Positions 1-8,556 of a stretch of DNA of 34,453 bases are shown here, piece by piece. The notes beneath the pieces are model-generated. The model did not search any database and was not told where the DNA came from. It saw nothing but the letters and a program-made list of their open reading frames with translations. Both the position numbers and the translations under genes were made by a program. The number at the start of each line of letters is the position of its first letter. Position 1 is the stretch's first letter. Origin of the DNA: JAGWAC01 sp038046265 (GTDB lineage Archaea; Nanobdellota; Nanobdellia; SCGC-AAA011-G17; JACPIM01); contig JBBSWN010000025.1 of NCBI GenBank assembly GCA_038046265.1, forward strand, positions 1 to 34,453, read 5' to 3'.

Positions 1-157
1 CTTTCTTTTCTCTTTCTATATTTTTAAAGGCCATTTTTCTCATTAAATTTGCACTACCCAGGTCGCCAGTTAATAGAATTAAATCAATATTTTTTGTGGG
101 GGTCTTTTTTATTTTCCGCAAATCCCCATGAGGATCTCCAATCGCACAAATTCGCAT
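1..157 (-). CDS. Metallophosphoesterase N-terminus (partial)
   Basis: This gene reads leftward off the window edge, so only the first 52 residues are visible. The start (MRICAIGDPHGDLRK) carries the calcineurin-like metallophosphoesterase signature GDPHGD, with Asp8 and His10 as likely metal ligands. A second motif, LLTGDLG, follows near residue 35. In the family these residues bind a dinuclear metal centre that hydrolyses phosphoesters. The substrate cannot be told from this fragment. No signal peptide is seen, so it is probably cytosolic. The ATG at 155-157 is the natural start because the GDxH motif normally lies within the first ten residues. It may be co-transcribed with the small secreted gene upstream. 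Confidence 0.8.
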   Translation of the reverse strand, partial: MRICAIGDPHGDLRKIKKTPTKNIDLILLTGDLGSANLMRKMAFKNIEREKK

Positions 158-191
158 GAACTACTTATAAAATTTGGCTTTAAATAATTTT

Positions 192-500
192 TTATTCAAG
201 TATACATTTCTCTGGATAATCATCAGGATTCCTTAATCCTAATTCTTCGCAAGGTTTGTCATAATAAACATTGTCAGGAATACCAATTTTCACACATCTT
301 GTTACTGAATATCCGTCTTCATTTACAAAAACTCTGTCTTCATACTTAGGTAAGCATCTTTCAGGGGGCTCATCAACAGCAGTTAAGTTAATATTTTCTT
401 TGCTGGCCTGTACATCATTGTTCATAAAAAAGAACGCAAAGAAAAATAGCGAAGAGCAAAATAAGTAAAACAAGTCTCTTTTTATTTCTTTAATTGTCAT
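192..500 (-). CDS. Small secreted protein with four cysteines
   Basis: A 102-residue protein with a basic N-terminus (KEIKRDL), a hydrophobic stretch at about 10-26 (LFYLFCSSLFFFAFFF) and a polar remainder. It looks exported or anchored by its N-terminus. The outer part has four Cys in CLPKYED, TRCVKI, KPCEEL and EKCILE, which suggests two disulfides. No family was recognised. Its ATG overlaps the stop of the upstream RNase H-fold gene (ATGA), so the two are translationally coupled. Why a secreted protein is coupled to a nuclease-fold protein is not clear from the sequence. Confidence 0.7.
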   Translation of the reverse strand: MTIKEIKRDLFYLFCSSLFFFAFFFMNNDVQASKENINLTAVDEPPERCLPKYEDRVFVNEDGYSVTRCVKIGIPDNVYYDKPCEELGLRNPDDYPEKCILE

Positions 501-982
501 AATTCCTCAATAGCCCTTTTTATTGGTATTTCTTTTCTTAAGACACTATTTTTAATTTCTTTGTTTAAATATCCTTTGTTTATCTGGTTTAAATGATTAT
601 TTATCTTGTTAAACAAAGGCTGGTAATGTTTGAAGGCAAAAAGAGCAGCAGCAAGAGCATCCATCTCATGCTTGTTCTTAATCCTAACTTTCTTGTCTTT
701 TAAAAACTCTTTTGTTACTTTCTGTTTATATTTAAATTGTAAATCATCTTTTGGTTCAATAACTTTTGCTCCAAAATTGCTTGCAAATTTGCCGACAAAT
801 TTAGGCACTGGTTTTACATCAGTTCCAACAGCAATTATCTTTCCTAACCCGTTTATTTTTGAAACAGCCTTGTTTAAGTCACAATTTCTTAAAGACTCTA
901 ATTTTATTAGTTTTCCATCTAAGTCCAGTACAGCAAAACCAATAGTAGAACCAGGATCTATGCCTAATATTAAAGACTCCAT
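497..982 (-). CDS. DUF460-type RuvC/RNase H-fold protein
   Basis: A 161-residue protein beginning MESLILGIDPGSTIGFAVLD. The GIDPGST motif with Asp9 is the first acidic strand of the RuvC/YqgF (RNase H) fold. A later HEMDALAAALFAF, with Asp108, is the typical last catalytic helix, and EPKDD near residue 76 may supply another acid. This matches the N-terminal nuclease-like domain of archaeal DUF460 proteins, which I recall as much longer, with coiled-coil and KH-like parts. Here only the RNase H-fold domain plus about 40 residues is present. A role in nucleic-acid processing is inferred from fold. Its promoter (TATA-like, 1001-1016) lies back to back with that of proS. Confidence 0.82.
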   Translation of the reverse strand: MESLILGIDPGSTIGFAVLDLDGKLIKLESLRNCDLNKAVSKINGLGKIIAVGTDVKPVPKFVGKFASNFGAKVIEPKDDLQFKYKQKVTKEFLKDKKVRIKNKHEMDALAAALFAFKHYQPLFNKINNHLNQINKGYLNKEIKNSVLRKEIPIKRAIEEL

Positions 983-1057
983 CTAATTACCTAACAGTAT
1001 TAAAAATATAAAAACCTTTGCAAAACCTTTAAATAAACCTTTACAAATAATTTTAAC
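983..1057. promoter_or_regulatory. Divergent promoters for RNase H-fold gene and proS
   Basis: A 75-bp intergenic region holds two TATA-like boxes pointing outward. On the minus strand GGTTTTTATATTTTTA (1001-1016) is about 25 nt before the ATG at 982. On the plus strand CCTTTAAATAAACC (1026-1039) is about 25 nt before the proS ATG. That spacing leaves almost no 5' leader, so both messages are probably leaderless. No Shine-Dalgarno site precedes either start. Confidence 0.65.
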
Positions 1058-2500
1058 ATGGAAAAAGAGAAGCAGGTTGGCTTGACAGCTAAAAAAGAAG
1101 AAAATTTCTCTGAATGGTACACTCAAGTTATCCAGAAAGCAGACTTAATTGAATACACCTTAGTTTCTGGTTGCTATGTTTTTAAGCCAAATTCCTATTC
1201 TATTTGGGAAAAAGTCCAGAATTATTTAAATAAGCACTTTAAAGAACTAGGAGTAAAAAATGCTTACTTTCCTTTGTTTATTCCAGAATCAGTATTAAAA
1301 AAAGAAGCTTCTCATATAGAAGGTTTTAATCCAGAAGTCGCCTGGGTAACACAAGCAGGCAACACAAAATTATCTGAAAAACTTGCTATAAGGCCAACAT
1401 CAGAATCAATAATGTACGATGCTTACTCAAAATGGATAAGGTCTTACAGGGACTTGCCCTTAAAACTAAATCAATGGGCGAATATTGTGAGATGGGAGTT
1501 CAAGACACCTTTGCCTTTTCTAAGATCAAGAGAATTTTTATGGCAAGAAGGCCATACAGTTTATGCAACAAAAGAAGAAGCAGACAAAGAAGTTAAACAA
1601 ATCCTTGATTTGTATGAAAAAGTCTATGAAGAATTATTTGCAATCCCAGTACTAAAAGGACAAAAAACAGAAAAAGAAAAATTTGCAGGCGCCTTATACA
1701 CAACTAGCATAGAAGTATTTCTACCAAATGGAAAAGCAATCCAGGCAGCAACATCCCATGCTCTTGGTCAAAATTTTGCAAAAGCATTTAACATTGAATT
1801 TCTTGATAAAAACTCAAAAAAACAATTCGCATGGCAAAATAGTTGGGGGCTAACAACAAGGTCCTTGGGAATTTTGACAATAATGCATTCAGATAACAAA
1901 GGCTTTGTAATGCCTCCAAAAGTAGCTCATACCCAAGTTGTAATTATTCCAATCTTATTTGACAAAGAAAAAGAAAAAATAATAAAACAATGTGAAAAAA
2001 TAAAAAAAGACCTGTCTAATTTCTCAGTAGAATTAGATTTAAGAGAAAGTTATAGTCCTGGCTGGAAGTTTAATGAGCACGAATTAAAAGGAATTCCATT
2101 AAGAATTGAGCTTGGACCAAAAGACCTTGAAAAAAACCAGGCAGTTCTTGTAAGAAGAGACACAGGCGAGAAAATAATTGTTAAACTAAAAGATGTAAAG
2201 AAGAAAGCAGAAAACTTATTAGATGATATTCAAAATAACTTGTTAAACAAAGCTAAAGACTTTATGGAAAAAAACACAGTTGAAACCAGTAATTTAAATG
2301 ATCTGGAAAAAGCCTTAAATAATAAAAAACTTGCAAAAGCTTTCTGGTGTGAAAACCAAGAATGTGAAAACAAAATAAGACAGAAAATAGAAACTTCTAA
2401 AATTCTTAATGTTCCTTTTGATCAGCCAAAATCAATGAAAAACTGCCTTATTTGTAATAAAAAAGCCCAGAAATTAGTTTACATCGCTAAATCGTATTAA
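1058..2500 (+). CDS. proS: Prolyl-tRNA synthetase (archaeal/eukaryote type)
   Basis: A 480-residue class II synthetase that charges tRNA-Pro in the cytosol. The motif 1/2 region reads IRPTSESIMYDAYSKWIRSY (111-130), then NIVRWE and FLRSREFLWQEGHT (154-167). Motif 3 contains WGLTTRSLGILTIMHSDNKG (263-282). The HALGQNF segment (234-240) lines the active site. The anticodon-binding domain spans about 290-390. A C-terminal zinc-binding domain has Cys431, Cys436, Cys463 and Cys466, and the protein ends in Tyr (KSY), as usual for archaeal/eukaryotic-type ProRS. There is no bacterial INS editing domain. Length is normal. It has its own leaderless-type promoter. Confidence 0.97.
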   Translation: MEKEKQVGLTAKKEENFSEWYTQVIQKADLIEYTLVSGCYVFKPNSYSIWEKVQNYLNKHFKELGVKNAYFPLFIPESVLKKEASHIEGFNPEVAWVTQAGNTKLSEKLAIRPTSESIMYDAYSKWIRSYRDLPLKLNQWANIVRWEFKTPLPFLRSREFLWQEGHTVYATKEEADKEVKQILDLYEKVYEELFAIPVLKGQKTEKEKFAGALYTTSIEVFLPNGKAIQAATSHALGQNFAKAFNIEFLDKNSKKQFAWQNSWGLTTRSLGILTIMHSDNKGFVMPPKVAHTQVVIIPILFDKEKEKIIKQCEKIKKDLSNFSVELDLRESYSPGWKFNEHELKGIPLRIELGPKDLEKNQAVLVRRDTGEKIIVKLKDVKKKAENLLDDIQNNLLNKAKDFMEKNTVETSNLNDLEKALNNKKLAKAFWCENQECENKIRQKIETSKILNVPFDQPKSMKNCLICNKKAQKLVYIAKSY

Positions 2501-2508
2501 AAAAATAA

Positions 2509-2724
2509 TTATACTTTTGGATGCATTGTTTCTTCATCCTTTAAATAAAACCAAACAAATACAAAACTAGCTATCAAGAATAATAATGATAAAACAGGGA
2601 AAAAACCCACACCACCAGTCTCAGAATAATTCCTTACTACCTTTCCAGTGATGTCAACGCTTGCAAATGCAAAGCTCCAAATCAATATTATCAATGCACT
2701 TACAATAACTTTGAAGTTCTTCAT
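2509..2724 (-). CDS. Small two-helix membrane protein with ITGKVV motif
   Basis: A 71-residue protein with two hydrophobic segments (about 5-22 and 41-61) and a charged tail, YLKDEETMHPKV. Just after the first segment is VDITGKVVRNYSE. The same kind of motif after an N-terminal segment occurs in the secreted nuclease at 23.6-24.4 kb (SVTGNIIKNF). The first segment could be a signal peptide or an anchor. No function was recognised. It converges on proS with 8 bp between the stops. Confidence 0.65.
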   Translation of the reverse strand: MKNFKVIVSALIILIWSFAFASVDITGKVVRNYSETGGVGFFPVLSLLFLIASFVFVWFYLKDEETMHPKV

Positions 2725-2776
2725 TAGAAAAATATAAACTTTTTCTTATTTATAAACCTTTTTCTTTTGGTTAATT

Positions 2777-3400
2777 TTAGTCTTTTGCTAGAAATAACAT
2801 TATATCTTCTGCTTTTTCAGCAATAAAGTCAGGATTTTTCTTCTTTAGCATGTTCTCGTTCTTCATGCCCCATGTAACAGATATAATCCTAATACCCGCT
2901 TTTTTAGCAGCATCTATATCACTATCTTCATCCCCAACATAAATAATATCTTCTTTTTCTAAATTCTTTTCTTTTAATATTTTTTTAAAAACTTTAGACT
3001 TCCCTAATATTAAAGGATAATTATAGACAAAGTCAAAACAATACTTTAAATCATTTAATTCAAGAAACTTTAATATGTTTTCTTTAGAGTTTGCAGAAAC
3101 AATGCCTAATTTGTAATTTTTATTTAATTTCTTAATAACGTTTTCCATTCCTTTGTAAGGCTTTACAAGATTAATGTCTTCATGAAGCCTTTTTAATAAT
3201 TCTTTCAAGTAAAAAGGAAATTTTAACCTGGAAATTTCATGTCTTTTTATAAACTCTCTTAATGTAATGCTTCTAACTTCATCAAAATTTCTTACTTCTT
3301 TAAATCCATGTTTCTTTGCCATGTCATTGTAAATAGGCAGTCCTGCATTTAAAGTGTCAGCTATAGTTCCGTCAAAATCAAAAATAACATACTTGTACAT
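2777..3400 (-). CDS. HAD-superfamily phosphatase, phosphoglycolate phosphatase-like
   Basis: A 207-residue cytosolic protein with all four HAD motifs: I, FDFDGTIADT (nucleophile Asp8, acid Asp10); II, GIVSANS; III, the Lys in GKSKVFKK; IV, YVGDEDSDIDAAKKAG. A helical cap (about 15-85) lies between motif I and the core, as in Gph-like phosphatases. The family removes phosphate from small phosphometabolites such as 2-phosphoglycolate. The true substrate cannot be assigned from sequence. It is a single gene with no tight coupling to its neighbours. Confidence 0.88.
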   Translation of the reverse strand: MYKYVIFDFDGTIADTLNAGLPIYNDMAKKHGFKEVRNFDEVRSITLREFIKRHEISRLKFPFYLKELLKRLHEDINLVKPYKGMENVIKKLNKNYKLGIVSANSKENILKFLELNDLKYCFDFVYNYPLILGKSKVFKKILKEKNLEKEDIIYVGDEDSDIDAAKKAGIRIISVTWGMKNENMLKKKNPDFIAEKAEDIMLFLAKD

Positions 3401-3448
3401 AAAAGAACTTTATTTTTAATAATATTTAAACTGTTTTATTCTTTTCTT

Positions 3449-5362
3449 TTAAGAAAAAGTAATTATCTTCAATATTTTAATGTACCAAGGCAGTTCTGTA
3501 ACTTTTATATCAAAATTAAACTCTTTTTCATACTTGTTTCCTATAACATCATAATAAACAGCCTTGATATTTAATCCTTTTACTAAATTTTTACCTTTTA
3601 ATTTCAATATCACCTCTTTGCTTCCTTCTAAATCCTTGATTTCAATATCTCTTTTATTCACATTTACACTGGCATTATAAGCCTTGAAATTGGAATTTAA
3701 TGTAAACCCTAAGTCAATTTCTTCATTATATTTTATACTTTGATGTGTAATCCCAGAAACAAATAATTCAGGAACCTCAATTACTTCTATATTTAATTTC
3801 TCCTTGTTTACTGTTTTTTCAGTCTCGGCAATTATTTCAATTTCTTTTGCATTGCTGGAAACAAATTTAACAATTTTTTCTTCCCCAATTCTTAAATCAG
3901 TCTTCTCGCACTTGTTCTTTAAACAGATGTCTACATTTCTTAAAAGCACATTACCATTGTTTCTTAAATTGCATTCTACATTTATTTCTTCATCAGAATA
4001 ATATCTGTCTTTTTCAGTATTGCATTTTAAAGTTAAAGATTCTGAAACCGTCTTAGTCTCTCTTTTAACCAAGCTGTCTATTTTTTCATTTACTTGCTGT
4101 AAACTTAACACTTCATAATCACTGCTCATGAAAATATTTGAAGAAGCTTTGTTTCCAAAACTTTCCTTTACTTCTAAAGTAGCGCTGTACTCAAAACCTT
4201 CTTCTAAATTATTCTCAAGCTCGCTTACAAAGTAAAAGCTTTTAGTTTCTCTTGGCTTTAAAAGAACAACTTTTGTGTTTTTCCCTTTTAATTTAGGAGC
4301 TTTTACTAATGTAATGCTGGTGCTTAAATAATTGTCTTTTAAATTAGTTACCTTGATTTCAATCGGTATATAACTTTTAAACCCAAACTTATCCCTGTCT
4401 AAAGAGCTTATTTCTATTTCTATTATATCTTTTATTTTATTTCCAGCTATTTCTAAGCTGGTGTCTAATGTAACTTGTTCTATTTCTAAATCAACATCTC
4501 TGGATCTCCAGCTGTATTCCAAGGAGCTCTCGCCAGAATCAGCTGTATCTGATAATTTTAAATGAGAAGCATCAACCCAACCATACTGCCCGAATGTTAT
4601 GTCAAAAGGCACCCATCCATATTCAGGAAAATAAACTTCTGCCCAGCCATGTCCACCCCAATTATCAATTGCATTGCTGTAGACAGTTCCAGAAACAAAT
4701 CTTGCAGGAACTCCAACAGCTCTCAGCATAGAAATAAACAAGTTAGTCATTTCATCGCATACGCCCTGCCTGTTGTCAAACACCCATGTAGATTTCTGGA
4801 CAGCTGTCTCAGTCATTGTATTTAAGTCATATTTTATGTTTTCCCTGGTCCACTCAGCAATTTTGAAAACAGCAAAATAAAGATCATTTTCTCCTTCAAC
4901 TAATTCATGTGCTTTTTCCTCAATGTCATTGTCAATATCAATAAACTTTGTAAATTCCAAGTATTCTTTAAAAACAGGATATTTTATTGGAAACTCGACT
5001 TTTTTATTTACTTTGGCAATTTCATTCTTTACATTTAGCCTTGATTTAATCCCAAATGTAAGAAACTTTTCTTTTATTTTCTCCCATCTGAAAGTTGCTT
5101 TGCTGTTTAATTCTATGGAAGCTTTAGGCTCTGAAATAGCATTAAGTTCTAAAATCTTTAATCTTTCCTCATCTTTTGGAAATAAATGAATGTCTGCTGT
5201 AACATACTCAATTTTTGGGTCCTGCCCTGTTTCCTTTATGCTTATGTTGCTTCCCAAGTAAAGAATTAAGTTTAAGTCCTTGTACTCACTAAAACTTTCT
5301 TGGCCAAAAGCAAATGGCATTAACAATAATATTAAAATTAAAACCCTAAAAATCTCATTCAC
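3449..5362 (-). CDS. Secreted transglutaminase-like protein
   Basis: A large exported protein with a transglutaminase-like (papain-fold) domain. The longest frame begins with TTG at 5404, two bases after the upstream stop. I prefer the in-frame GTG at 5360-5362 because it gives a classical signal peptide (MNEIFRVLILILLLMPFAFG) and 637 residues. The catalytic triad is visible as Cys in RQGVCDEMTN, His in WGGHGWAEVYFP and Asp in WVPFDITFG (216, 252 and 268 counted from the TTG). The C-terminal half looks like two or three beta-rich Ig-like domains. It ends in a short hydrophobic stretch (PWYIKILKIITFS) that might touch the membrane. It is last in an operon with the HAD-like and PHP genes. A role in envelope protein processing or cross-linking is inference. 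Confidence 0.85.
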   Translation of the reverse strand: MNEIFRVLILILLLMPFAFGQESFSEYKDLNLILYLGSNISIKETGQDPKIEYVTADIHLFPKDEERLKILELNAISEPKASIELNSKATFRWEKIKEKFLTFGIKSRLNVKNEIAKVNKKVEFPIKYPVFKEYLEFTKFIDIDNDIEEKAHELVEGENDLYFAVFKIAEWTRENIKYDLNTMTETAVQKSTWVFDNRQGVCDEMTNLFISMLRAVGVPARFVSGTVYSNAIDNWGGHGWAEVYFPEYGWVPFDITFGQYGWVDASHLKLSDTADSGESSLEYSWRSRDVDLEIEQVTLDTSLEIAGNKIKDIIEIEISSLDRDKFGFKSYIPIEIKVTNLKDNYLSTSITLVKAPKLKGKNTKVVLLKPRETKSFYFVSELENNLEEGFEYSATLEVKESFGNKASSNIFMSSDYEVLSLQQVNEKIDSLVKRETKTVSESLTLKCNTEKDRYYSDEEINVECNLRNNGNVLLRNVDICLKNKCEKTDLRIGEEKIVKFVSSNAKEIEIIAETEKTVNKEKLNIEVIEVPELFVSGITHQSIKYNEEIDLGFTLNSNFKAYNASVNVNKRDIEIKDLEGSKEVILKLKGKNLVKGLNIKAVYYDVIGNKYEKEFNFDIKVTELPWYIKILKIITFS

Positions 5363-5406
5363 CTCTTTAAAACCTAGTAGTTTCTGGTTTAAAAACCCTT
5401 TCAACT

Positions 5407-6141
5407 TTAATTTAAGAACCTGACTAACCCAGTTGCATCCCTGCTGCTGCTTAAATGAAATCTCTCATTAAAATGTCTGTCATCAGGTCTTTTAACAACA
5501 TAGCAACCAACATAATAGTCTATTCTTCCTCTTTTCTTGAAAAATTTAAGAACTTTCAGTATTTCTGCATCTTCTTCAGAATCTCCCCTTATAAAATATC
5601 TTTTTAACCATGGATTTTCCGTTACAAATCTCATAGTAGCTCTGTCTTTGTCATAAACTTCTGATTCTACATCACTAAAGCCAAGAAAATCTCCAAAAAT
5701 CTTTGCAACTTCTTTTATATTTCTGCTAAAGTAAGCTTTTCTTGCCTTTCCTAGTTTTGAGTAAAGCTCTTTAACTCCAGGATAAACCAGTTTTTTCACT
5801 TTTTCCTCATTAAATCTCTTTTTTGCTTTCTCAACATTTTTTTGATCTCTCAAAAATTTATTGACAAAATCACTCCATGTTTCAGACTCTGCTCTTTTTC
5901 CTTCTATTACTAATTTACCCAAAGATCTCAAGCACCATACACAGAAATTCCCATCTAATAAATAATCTTTATCAGTCAAACATCCAAAAGCAAGATCTTT
6001 TGCAGGACTTTGAGCATCTGTATCATCTAAATCAGAAATACAAGCATCAGCATTTAATATTTGCTCTCTCAAAATCTTCTCATCTAAATTATCCTGGGTA
6101 GCTAAAAAAATTCCATTCTTTTCATTAACAACAAATTTCAT
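5407..6141 (-). CDS. Divergent HAD-like hydrolase
   Basis: A 244-residue protein with a HAD-type skeleton. ISDLDDTDAQ (Asp37, Asp39) resembles motif I. KAYFSRNIKEVAKIF supplies the motif II Ser, and FIRGDSEEDAEILK looks like motif IV (GDxxxD). The motif I flank (DDTDAQSPAKDLA) and the cap (about 55-125, with CVWCLRSLGK) differ from common HAD enzymes, so the substrate is unknown. It overlaps the upstream PHP gene by 4 nt (ATGA) and is followed after 2 nt by the transglutaminase frame. Two predicted phosphoesterases made in 1:1 coupling suggests sequential action on one substrate; that is inference. Confidence 0.72.
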   Translation of the reverse strand: MKFVVNEKNGIFLATQDNLDEKILREQILNADACISDLDDTDAQSPAKDLAFGCLTDKDYLLDGNFCVWCLRSLGKLVIEGKRAESETWSDFVNKFLRDQKNVEKAKKRFNEEKVKKLVYPGVKELYSKLGKARKAYFSRNIKEVAKIFGDFLGFSDVESEVYDKDRATMRFVTENPWLKRYFIRGDSEEDAEILKVLKFFKKRGRIDYYVGCYVVKRPDDRHFNERFHLSSSRDATGLVRFLN

Positions 6142-7178
6142 TTTCTGATTTTTTCTTTTAATCTAATAAACATTTCCTGAAATCTGGGTGCTATCATAGT
6201 AAAAAAGAAGTGCATAGGGTCTGTGTAAGTTTCTAGTCTTTCAAAATTTCCGTCCTTTAAATCTTGTCTTTTTTGTTCTAATATTTCTCTTCCAGTGAGC
6301 CCAGTTAAATCATGTTCAGGAAGCCATATTCCTACTTTTCCAATTCTTTTTCTGTGGAAATATCTTCCTAGTATACTTCCTCTTCCAAAATGTAAATCTG
6401 AACCAGCTGTTTTTGGAATTCTCTGGTCAGCAAACATTCTTTTCGCATATGCATTGCTTGCAAGCATCCACAAAGTATTATAGCTGTTAAATACTTCTGC
6501 AGAATCAGCCGTATAACATAATTGGTTTAAAAAATCATTTTCTTCAGGGCTGGTTAAAGTAAATTGCAGCAAAGGATGTGGTCTTGTTGTTATGTGTTCA
6601 ATATTGGCTAACCCACCCTGTTCATGAATTAAATCAATTACTTTTCTTGTATCTTGTCCAGGCTCGATTGGTTTTAAACATCCTTCTGCTGTTATGTGAG
6701 GATAAAATCCCTTAATTGGCGAAGTAGTCTTAATTTCCCAGCAAGGATAAACTTGAAGTTTTCTTTCACCAACAGAAATTATACTGACTTCTCTTCTGTT
6801 ATCTATACTTATATCTTTGCTTAATGACCTTACTTGTTCAACTAAATCTGAATATTTTAATACACATCTAACTTCATCATCTTCTCTTCCCAAAGTTTCC
6901 TTGTCATTCTCCCCCATTAACCAAGTTGTGATTGAAGTTCTTCCTAATCTAGAAGCCATAATTCGTACTAAACTTTCTAAATCTTCTCTGCTTCTTGATT
7001 TTGGATAATGAACATGAGGGTCATCTAATATATATCCTTCTTTAGGCTTAATTTTTAATTCTCCAAAAGTTTGTCTTGCTGAATCTGCTAAAAATCTCCT
7101 TATTTCATCAATACCTTCCGTAGTAAAGAACTCTGCAAAATTTTTGTAAACTGCATTCAAGGTTTTATAAATCTCCAT
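6138..7178 (-). CDS. PHP-domain phosphoesterase
   Basis: A 346-residue protein with PHP-domain metal-binding motifs: DDPHVHYP (His55, His57), FYPHITAEG, GLANIEHITT and KTAGSDLHFGRGS. PHP domains bind two or three metals and hydrolyse phosphate esters or phosphodiesters. N-terminal (1-45) and C-terminal (about 300-346) helical parts flank the domain. There is no signal peptide. It is first in an operon with the HAD-like and transglutaminase genes. TATA-like GTTTATAAATG on the minus strand (about 7200-7210) gives a nearly leaderless transcript. It is more divergent than the second PHP gene at 8.6-9.3 kb. Confidence 0.82.
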   Translation of the reverse strand: MEIYKTLNAVYKNFAEFFTTEGIDEIRRFLADSARQTFGELKIKPKEGYILDDPHVHYPKSRSREDLESLVRIMASRLGRTSITTWLMGENDKETLGREDDEVRCVLKYSDLVEQVRSLSKDISIDNRREVSIISVGERKLQVYPCWEIKTTSPIKGFYPHITAEGCLKPIEPGQDTRKVIDLIHEQGGLANIEHITTRPHPLLQFTLTSPEENDFLNQLCYTADSAEVFNSYNTLWMLASNAYAKRMFADQRIPKTAGSDLHFGRGSILGRYFHRKRIGKVGIWLPEHDLTGLTGREILEQKRQDLKDGNFERLETYTDPMHFFFTMIAPRFQEMFIRLKEKIRK

Positions 7179-7292
7179 GAGCTACTCTTGATTTGTTGTT
7201 CATTTATAAACATTACTATGGGGTGGTAATATTATTTTGTTCAAAAAACCAAAGACTTTTAAATATCCTTCTTTTAAAATTCACTAATTCAA

Positions 7293-7997
7293 ATGAACAT
7301 TGTTGACAAAATTATAGATGATTTAATTCTTGAAATAGCTGGAAAAGAAGTTGTTCCTCTTGTTAATTTAATCAAGAACAAGGCAGATGTTTCAGAATTT
7401 AAGTTAGCTGCCAAGCTGAGATTATCAGTAAACCAGGTAAGAAACATGCTTTACAGGCTTAATAACTATAATTTAGTTGATTTTACAAGGCAAAAAGACA
7501 AGTTAAAAGGCTGGTACATCTATTTCTGGACATTTAACATGAAGCTGGCAAAAGACCTTGCTACTTCAATGAAAAATAATAAAATAAACATCCTGAAAAA
7601 AAGGCTTGAAAAAGAAGCTAATGAGCTTTTTTTTGTCTGCCCTTCTGGCTGCGTAAGGTTTGACTCAGTAAATGTAATGGAATATCAGTTTAAATGTCCT
7701 GAATGTGGAAAAATGCTTGTAAAAGACGACAATAGAAAAAATATAGATAAAATCCAGAAAGAAACTGCATTAATAGAAAATGAATTAAAAGAGTTAAAAG
7801 AATTTGAAGGCAAGCTCCAGAAAACAAATGAAAGAAAGCTTGAAAAAGAAAGGGAGAAAGAAAGAGAAAGAAAGTTAAGAAGGAAGAAAAGGCTTGAAAA
7901 CATAAAGAAAAAAGAACGAGAAAAAGAAAAAGCAAAAACCAAAAAAAAGCCAATTAAAAAACTAAAAAAAAGAAATCTAAAAAATAATTCGAAATAA
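7293..7997 (+). CDS. tfe: Transcription initiation factor TFE-alpha
   Basis: A 234-residue homologue of TFE/TFIIE-alpha, which helps open the promoter with TBP, TFB and RNA polymerase. Residues 1-95 form the extended winged helix (KLAAKLRLSVNQVRNMLYRL, then WYIYFWTFN). A zinc ribbon follows with CPSGC (Cys116, Cys120) and CPECG (Cys135, Cys138). The first knuckle is Cx3C, where Cx2C is more usual. The last 70 residues are an almost pure Lys/Arg/Glu helix and tail, longer and more basic than in typical TFE. The promoter CTTTTAAATATCC (about 7256-7268) is leaderless in spacing. Its 3' end overlaps the convergent M50 gene by 21 bp. Confidence 0.9.
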   Translation: MNIVDKIIDDLILEIAGKEVVPLVNLIKNKADVSEFKLAAKLRLSVNQVRNMLYRLNNYNLVDFTRQKDKLKGWYIYFWTFNMKLAKDLATSMKNNKINILKKRLEKEANELFFVCPSGCVRFDSVNVMEYQFKCPECGKMLVKDDNRKNIDKIQKETALIENELKELKEFEGKLQKTNERKLEKEREKERERKLRRKKRLENIKKKEREKEKAKTKKKPIKKLKKRNLKNNSK

Positions 7998-8540
7998 ATT
8001 TGTAAAAACACTAAACCCGTCTAAAGGTGGAATCGGCAGCATGTTAAAAATAAATAATAATAAATTAATCTGCTTTGTCAAATATAAACTGATTGCCTGC
8101 TTCCTAGTTAATTTCATTCTCTCTAAAATTATCCAAGCTCCAAAAAATAAAACTAAATTTACTAAAGGCCCTGAAAAAGCAGTTATAAAGCTTTGAAACT
8201 CAGTAGCTTTTCCTGAAATTGAAACATAGGCAGGGGCAATAATCAAGAAAGGCGAATTAATTAATTTTAAAAAAACTGCCAGCCCTAAACCTTCCCAAAA
8301 CAAATGTAAAACTGCATCTAAACCAAATAAAATAGCAGAAAATTTATGCCCTAATTCATGCAAAATAACAGCCGGAGCAGCAACAATAGTTGCTAGTTTA
8401 AAATCCTCCCAGTTAAATCCTTTTTCATAAACAATTTCATGTTCAGTAGCTGGCCTTTTAATAAATCCTGAAAAAATATACCCTATAATAAAAGTCAATA
8501 TAACTAAGTACACTATTTCTAGTAAAGATATAAAAGCCAT
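7977..8540 (-). CDS. M50-family intramembrane metalloprotease
   Basis: A 187-residue polytopic membrane protein. VILHELGHKF (about residue 60) is the HExxH zinc motif, and NMLPIPPLDGFSVF near the C-terminus supplies the conserved (N)xxPxxPxDG motif with the third zinc ligand. Four or five hydrophobic segments are visible. It resembles short archaeal site-2 protease-like proteins without PDZ or CBS domains. Such enzymes cut membrane-spanning substrates; the target is not known. It converges with tfe and overlaps its 3' end by 21 bp. The PHP gene at 8557-9264 lies just upstream on the same strand. Confidence 0.88.
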   Translation of the reverse strand: MAFISLLEIVYLVILTFIIGYIFSGFIKRPATEHEIVYEKGFNWEDFKLATIVAAPAVILHELGHKFSAILFGLDAVLHLFWEGLGLAVFLKLINSPFLIIAPAYVSISGKATEFQSFITAFSGPLVNLVLFFGAWIILERMKLTRKQAISLYLTKQINLLLFIFNMLPIPPLDGFSVFTNLFRIIF

Positions 8541-8556
8541 AAATTAAACTTAAATT

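Noticed and set aside
630..986. 118-codon plus-strand ORF
   Set aside because: It is the antisense shadow of the RNase H-fold gene, which has clear motifs and a promoter.
7685..8011. 108-codon Phe/Ser-rich minus-strand ORF
   Set aside because: It mirrors the Lys/Glu-rich tail of TFE; composition is explained by AAG/GAA codons read backwards.
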